DNA from: Cristatella mucedo
Lineage: Eukaryota > Bryozoa > Phylactolaemata > Cristatellidae
Length of the DNA: 64,000 bases
Assembly: GCA_009760855.2 (NCBI GenBank)
Contig: WPIO01000032.1
Coordinates: forward strand, 2,673,001 to 2,737,000
Reading direction: 5' to 3'
Part shown: piece after piece, positions 58,893-64,000 of the stretch
Numbering within the stretch: the first letter of the stretch is position 1
Layout of the letters: the number at the start of each line of letters is the position of its first letter
The notes under the pieces: generated by a model
Told to the model about the DNA's origin: nothing
Databases searched by the model: none
What the model saw: only the letters and a program-made list of their open reading frames with translations
Translations under genes and position numbers: made by a program

Positions 58893-59556
58893 GAAAGTGG
58901 GCAGACTTGACTGGGGAGCTAGCCGGACAAAAGGTGGTTAACCTAACCAAGCTGACCGAAAGCACTGAAAAAGCAAAAAATAATACGATGGTGGCATTGC
59001 TTTTTCAAGCCTTGCTAAATGCAAAGCACAAACTCACATATAACTTTCATGGAAGCTTTGCAAAAGTAAATCATGTTTGTGGCGCTCAGCTGCCGGATAG
59101 CTGGTATATGTTTTATTAGGCTGCTAGGAGGCACTGAGCATGCACACATCAACACACAAGCTGATGCTAGTGTTGTGTGCTTAGGTGTGCGTCTTGCTGA
59201 ATAGCAAATTACTTTCGAGAACACTCGTCCTAAACAGTACTCGACAACGCTGTATTATTAACTTGCATGCAGACGTTACTTTAACAGGAACTGTCGTCTG
59301 AGACTCGTGAACGCTTCACTCCTATTGGCTAGCGTCTTGGCTCCAGCCTAGCAGTAGAAACGCTGTGCTTTGATTCGCTAGCCACTGTGGGGGGAACCAG
59401 CTTAGCATCGGCAGACGACGACAGATAGGTGGTGCTGCTGCCATCGGATGCGGTACACACCCTCACATAACCAACACTAACACTTCTAAAAATGTTGACG
59501 GGTGAATAGCCTACAAAGGCAACAAAGCAGTTAAGTAGCCGTATGTACGGTCTTAC

Positions 59557-59647
59557 CCTGGGCATTGTCAAAAGATAGGCATGTGTTGTCATGCCAGAAC
59601 CAGTCTGCTGAAGCCATGGCTTAATCCTGTGGGCAAGTGGCATGTAC
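59557..59647 (-). CDS. Candidate internal exon of the unrecognised minus-strand gene
   Basis: Acceptor ATTCTGGTCAG at 59648 (or CTTGCCCACAG, giving a start at 59626), donor CCAGG/GTAAGA. The peptide YMPLAHRIKPWLQQTG, then SGMTTHAYLLTMPR, joins in frame to VGIKAEK of the next candidate exon. The longer open frame through the donor (to 59329) is read-through. No family recognised. Confidence 0.4.
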
Positions 59648-59742
59648 CTGACCAGAATAGCTTTTTCACTTGATTTACAGTACACGAATCGGCATCCATA
59701 TGAGATTGTTTGGTCTATACCTATTAAAGTTGTAGCCCTAAT

Positions 59743-60225
59743 ATTAATAATAATGATGATAATAATAATAATACATTTGATATAGCACCCTCAGAGAACT
59801 CATTCTTTCTAGACACATTACATTTGCTGCAAAAGAAGCACGGTGGTTAGGATTGACATGCACAGGGTCAGTATGCAAGTATGGTTAGTGGCAGCAAGCA
59901 CAGAGTCAGCACGTATAAGCACAAAAAGGTCGAATCACATGGGCCCACTAAATGCAGTGATGAACAGACGTTTTTAGTTTTTTTTCAAATGTGGTCAAGT
60001 CAGGGGATGCCGTGACGTAAGTCGAAAGTTAGTTCCAGGCTTTGGGAGCATACGAACTAAAGGCACGGTCTCTAAAGGAATCGAGTTCGTACGAGATATA
60101 GGTAAACGATTGGATTCCGAAAAGAGGGTGGTACAATGCTCAGCCTGGTGGGGGAGTAGATCTGATGGCTAGGCTGGAGCCAAAGAATGAAGGGACTTAA
60201 AAGTGAATGACAGAACCCTTGCAGA
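59743..60225 (-). mobile_element. L2-like LINE family B, 5'-truncated copy
   Basis: (AATAATAAT)n, diverged 3' end (GATATAGCACCCTCAGAGAA), 3' UTR landmarks (CATGCACAGGGTCAGTATGC; AATGTGGTCAAGTCAGGGGA), ending in the RT C-terminal codons near 60220. Confidence 0.8.
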
Positions 60226-62860
60226 GTTGACAGTACCACGGGAGAAAATAGAGATGGCCAATGAACAGAAATTCGGCCGCTATGAAAACTTATCTAAGCA
60301 GTAAAGGAGTAAGAGGTAGACGTTGTGACTTTCACTGAATAAGGTGCAAGGGGCATTGTAGGTAGGTAGCCGACCTCTTTTCTAGGGAGAATGACCTCCA
60401 GGCAAGACGATTGCATGCAGTGAAAGAGTATAACCGTGTGGCTGAAATCGGCAGTGATGAACAGGTGCTTGACAGGCATTCCGACGAGTAGTGGATGCAA
60501 GGATATAGGCTGGTTCTGCACGACATGCATCAATGGGCACACAAGTTTAATTAAAATGTGCCTTGGGTGGTTGGGGAGAGCCACACCCCAATGATCCCTC
60601 TGCTTTTTCCATCATAAGTTCAAGTTGAGAGTTCTCTACAGTATAAGCGTAAAGAAACAACTCATCTCGAAGGTACTTGTAGACAGCTACGCAGTGTCTC
60701 AACTAGGTATCTACTGAGTATTTCAAAGCAAAGAGCTATCCACTAACAACGTGGGATAGCAATTCTATTTTTTAAGCTGAATTGGTGAAGCTTTGTAAGC
60801 TTGCTGCTACATAGCTTTAGGGGTACCGCTTGAGACTCTAAAAATGAATTTAATCTATTTTTAGACGTGTGTTTAAAAAGGTTTCTGGCCAGTACTCTTT
60901 CGGTGCAGAGATTCAGGCGTTCTCAAAATAAGTGAGGTATGACTGGTCTTTTTTAGAGGGGCAAAAGAGCCCACCTTATCGGCACTTTTCCGCTCAGTCC
61001 GAGTCTGCTTCCAAAAAAGTTTACCGTTTCTTTTTAAAAGAAGCTACAGAATTTCCAAGGAGGAGAGACCAGCGAGGACCACCTGCTTGGAAGTGTATTT
61101 TTTATGCAAAGTTTAATGAACTTGTCTCGGAGGGGGCCACCAGGCCTGCTATGCTAGAAAGGCATTTCATACGTGCGATTGAGGAATCATTAAAAATTCA
61201 ACTTTTTATGGTGGCTTTGTAGGCTGCAAAACAGAGCCGACCAATGAGTACCGGCCATTGCTAGTGGTGTAAGGACGGTAGCAGTCAGCAAGGTTATTAC
61301 TGCTAGCTCTGGCATAGATAGGGCAGCAGCAAGGCCAAATGAGAAGTTATCCATTGAGCCGTCACCAAGCAAACCCGCCACGCACGGAAGCACAACCGCC
61401 CTTCTAGGGTGGTCATCGAGACACTACGGAGAGGATACTAGACTTGAAAATGTAGCAGACATATTTTGCATATTTAGTGTTACATTGCAGCTTTAGAGGT
61501 TTGTCAGCTATACCCATTCGGGCTCTCAGATTCGATGTACTTGTATAGATAGGGCAACCACTCTTTTTAGATGGAGCATCTTCAGCAGGCATGCTCAATG
61601 TGGGCCCCCAGAGGGCTAGCGCTATTTTTTAAAAGAGAAGCATATTTGCGGAGCTACTAAACATAAACTCTTTCTTTAGACTGGTCTAAAGACGCCAGCA
61701 GAGCTTTCTTTGGGCTGCTTCAGGTTGTTCAAACAGGGGTACCAACCCCTTTATAGTGAGTCGCAGGAGGCTTCTGTGTGGCATAACTTCGGCATGGAGT
61801 TGTAGGCTTCCAAAAGCTTTGAAGCTTACTAGCTGCCCTGAACAGTTACAATAACAGTCAGAGTAAAAAAAAACTCCAAGCATATTTCGAAGAGAAGTCC
61901 TTGACCTCGTACCATGACCCTCAAGGATTAGTCACTTAAATACCAACCGTGGCTATAACCTTGGTCTCAATTAACTAAATTCTCACGTCAAGAAAATAAC
62001 TCCAGAAAATGACAAACAGGACAACACTGCTATAGCAACCACTGATAATATACATGCATATCAATTACCTGCATGGCAAATAACTAGCTTATAGGTATAA
62101 AGGTCAAATAGTACGGTCTTTAGTTTCCAAATATATAGCAATAGTACATACATAATGACAAAAAATGCAATCGGTCATATCGTCACATGTAAAGTCGGGA
62201 GGGGGTGTTCATAACTTCTATTGCATGCGTTTTAAATGGTAATGCCGAACAAAATAGTATTAACAAACGATGATTGAAGAGAAGAAAGAATTCTAAAAGC
62301 ATGAATGTTAAAAGCAGTTTGTAGAGGCCTCCATGTCAACATAGCACTAGGCTGAAACATTTCTTGTAAAGGCGCTGATCACTGCCGATTAGCGACAAAT
62401 ATCGGGGGATGCCCTGAACCTTTGAAGCTCGGCTAGCGACTTGTAGGTGAAGCACCGATACATGCAAGTACGCCGACGGTAGCAGACACGGCAGCAATAA
62501 AAAAAAACCACAACTTAGCAAAACAAGCCCTTTTCCATAGAGAAGTAGAGAAGTCAATTCGATAATGACAGAGGGTTACAGGCATCCAGCAACAGTCGTG
62601 GCTAACTATGACTCGAGTGCTGAGCCCAGAGCACCACTTAATTTAACTATTGACTGGGCAAAGCCAGAGGCTCAACTCCAATCCTGCACCTAGTGTGTCA
62701 AGGCTTAGAGCACAACTGCTTGCCTATTACAGAACTTAGGCTTATAAACTGCCTAAACATGGATTATGACATAACCGGTCTCTAGTCATTGTAATTCAGA
62801 AACCACAAAGAATATTTTGGCAGTCATAATATGGCTGATTTAGCTAGCTGCCGGTTAAAT
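60226..62860. other. Intergenic or intronic, no firm gene
   Basis: Open frames 60294-60584 (minus) and 60932-61222 (plus) are better than chance in look but show no recognised domain. Minus-strand stretches at 61190-61393 and 61413-61598 are also open. Any of these could be exons of the unrecognised minus-strand gene, but I could not tie them by splice phase. Confidence 0.3.
60932..61222 (+). CDS. Unrecognised open reading frame, 96 codons
   Basis: Charged, soluble-looking peptide (SFLEGQKSPPYRHFSAQSES; FFLKEATEFPRRRDQRGPP; FYAKFNELVSEGATRP) in a region of balanced composition. The called start is weak and a T-rich AG (CTATTTTTAG) lies 70 bases upstream, so it could be an exon or a piece of a mobile element. 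No function can be given. Confidence 0.25.
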   Translation: MRYDWSFLEGQKSPPYRHFSAQSESASKKVYRFFLKEATEFPRRRDQRGPPAWKCIFYAKFNELVSEGATRPAMLERHFIRAIEESLKIQLFMVAL

Positions 62861-62861
62861 A

Positions 62862-62965
62862 AATATAATTCATTTGTATAGCGCCCCAAGAGAACTTAAT
62901 CTCTATTCAGGCGCTTCACATATGCCTCCTAGCCCACGACCTCAGCCAGACCGTAGTCGGGGGGT
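62862..62965 (-). mobile_element. SINE family 1, partial minus-strand copy
   Basis: Reverse-complement tail (TATAGCGCCCCAAGAGAACT; TCTATTCAGGCGCTTCACAT) and a damaged B-box half. Confidence 0.7.
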
Positions 62966-63271
62966 TCACTGCCCCCTCCTTAGACTACTCAAGATGACCA
63001 AAGCAAATTGTCTGCATAGTTGTTTTTTACTGTGCATTATAGACCCTCTCAGATGACTTAGCACAATTTGGCTCAGCAGGACCAAGATATACCAATACAT
63101 AATGATTCTGGATTATATGATGGTAAACTTACGTTTAAAAAACCTTAACCTGACGAGGTTCTTACAAACAGTTTTCAAGCACTGCGGAAGAAAGTCGTCA
63201 AATTGATATAGCAATATAATCGATGCAAAAAGACATTGCAAGGGCGGTGTGAATAAGCACTGCATACTCAC

Positions 63272-63320
63272 CGTCCTTAATTAAGTCAGCAAACTGATTC
63301 CTTCCAAACAATACCATAAG
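63272..63320 (-). CDS. Candidate exon of a minus-strand gene
   Basis: Acceptor CGTTTTTAAG, donor GACG/GTGAGT; LMVLFGRNQFADLIKD. Phase 0 in, phase 1 out. Short and unrecognised; it may belong to the same gene as 56474-59647, but no linking exons are established. Confidence 0.3.
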
Positions 63321-63349
63321 CTTAAAAACGATGGATGCATAAAAAAATA

Positions 63350-63500
63350 CTAGCTGATTTAACAGCAGAGCCTTTACTGCTATCACCACCGCTTGCAGTG
63401 GCAATAAAGGATCACCCACCGCAGGATTCGACCCTACGACCTCAGTCCCGAGTTCGTGAAAAGCAATGGCCTTACCTAGCGTGCCATCACGGCCGTTCAT
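63350..63500 (-). mobile_element. SINE family 2
   Basis: Reverse complement: GGCCGTGATGGCACGCTAGG, B box GGGTCGAATCCTGCGGTGGG. Directly follows the candidate exon at 63272-63320. Confidence 0.75.
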
Positions 63501-63880
63501 GCATCAATGATGTTTGAGTTTCATTATCTACCATAAAAAGCCCCACCTCTCTAAGCTCTTGGATAGACTTAATAGACCTAGCAGTAACACTGACTGAGAG
63601 TGGATCATAAAAGTGATTATGCTAGTGGACAATGACCAGACATAAGAAAAAAAATTGGATAAACCACATGCCGAGAGCCTAGCATTGTGAAATTATAGAC
63701 ACACATACTGTTGATATGATTTAAAGGTGTATTCATACATAGTTGGTATTTATACTGTATCTAAAGCAGGGTGGGTCACTTATCGAGCCTGGTGTGCTAA
63801 GCACTATACCCATTATGACCCGAAATCCATATGAGCATGTGGTAACTCTGTATCTAACATACTCTCCATATATACATATA

Positions 63881-63945
63881 CCGTCATCCCTTGCCACTTC
63901 GAGCTTCGACTTCTGCGGCTTCACTCTGCCTCGGTTTTTCAAATA
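63881..63945. mobile_element. pogo/Tigger-type DNA transposon terminus
   Basis: After a TA dinucleotide (63879-63880): CCGTCATCCCTTGCCACTTC, then GCTTCGACTTCTGCGGCTTC and CTCGGTTTTTC. This matches the well-known pogo/Tigger terminal inverted repeat pattern (CAGT..TCCCTCGCTA.TTCGCGG..CGACTTTCGCGGCTTC). The other end is not in the window. Confidence 0.6.
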
Positions 63946-64000
63946 CATTGTATTCAATAAAAAGTTGATCGAGATAGTGAAAATTATACAGCATATGCTC

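Noticed and set aside
1-64000. CRISPR arrays, operons or bacterial mobile elements
   Set aside because: No regularly spaced direct repeats; genes are split by introns and the repeats are eukaryotic retrotransposons.

Overview
This window is nuclear DNA from an animal. It has split genes with GT-AG introns, an adhesion G-protein-coupled receptor, a motile-cilium gene and many non-LTR retrotransposons with their SINEs. Nothing in it is prokaryotic. I cannot name the phylum; an invertebrate metazoan with motile cilia fits best. All exon calls below were made by hand from splice signals, reading frame and family motifs.

Layout. (1) 8113-36108, plus strand: ten exons of one adhesion GPCR. They cover most of the GAIN domain, the GPS and tethered agonist, all seven transmembrane helices and the cytoplasmic tail, about 495 residues in one continuous frame. 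The N-terminal ectodomain was not found and lies upstream. The introns (about 200 bp to 5.6 kb) are packed with repeats. (2) 36.2-44.6 kb: AT-rich intergenic DNA holding a GT-repeat duplication, a GC-rich patch, a decayed transposon-associated gene (minus strand, about 40.69-41.9 kb) and a decayed LINE. (3) 46200-56033, plus strand: a complete ten-exon gene encoding a 563-residue coiled-coil protein. I recognise it as ODAD3 (CCDC151), an outer dynein arm docking-complex subunit. It starts in a CpG-rich region. (4) 56.4-63.3 kb, minus strand: candidate exons of a gene convergent with ODAD3, ending in a glycine run; I do not recognise the product.

Repeats make up much of the rest. One LINE family (L2/CR1-like, APE endonuclease plus YADD reverse transcriptase, 3' end in ACATT repeats) has two long copies (3.6-5.75 kb and 16.5-19.07 kb), an old copy (22.5-23.77 kb) and a tail inside an ODAD3 intron. 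A second L2-like family, with a (TTA)n tail, has at least a dozen 5'-truncated copies, one nested inside another. A tRNA-derived SINE shares the 3' end of this second family, so the two look like a LINE/SINE mobilisation pair. A second tRNA-derived SINE family, a candidate solo LTR with internal telomere-like motifs, and a pogo/Tigger-type terminus are also present.

The two firm genes do not form a functional unit: one is a cell-surface receptor and the other acts in the ciliary axoneme. The strongest points for follow-up are the variant GPS triad (H-T-T inside an N-glycosylation sequon), the SINE/LINE tail sharing, the unrecognised minus-strand gene, and the perfect 30-bp inverted repeat in an ODAD3 intron.
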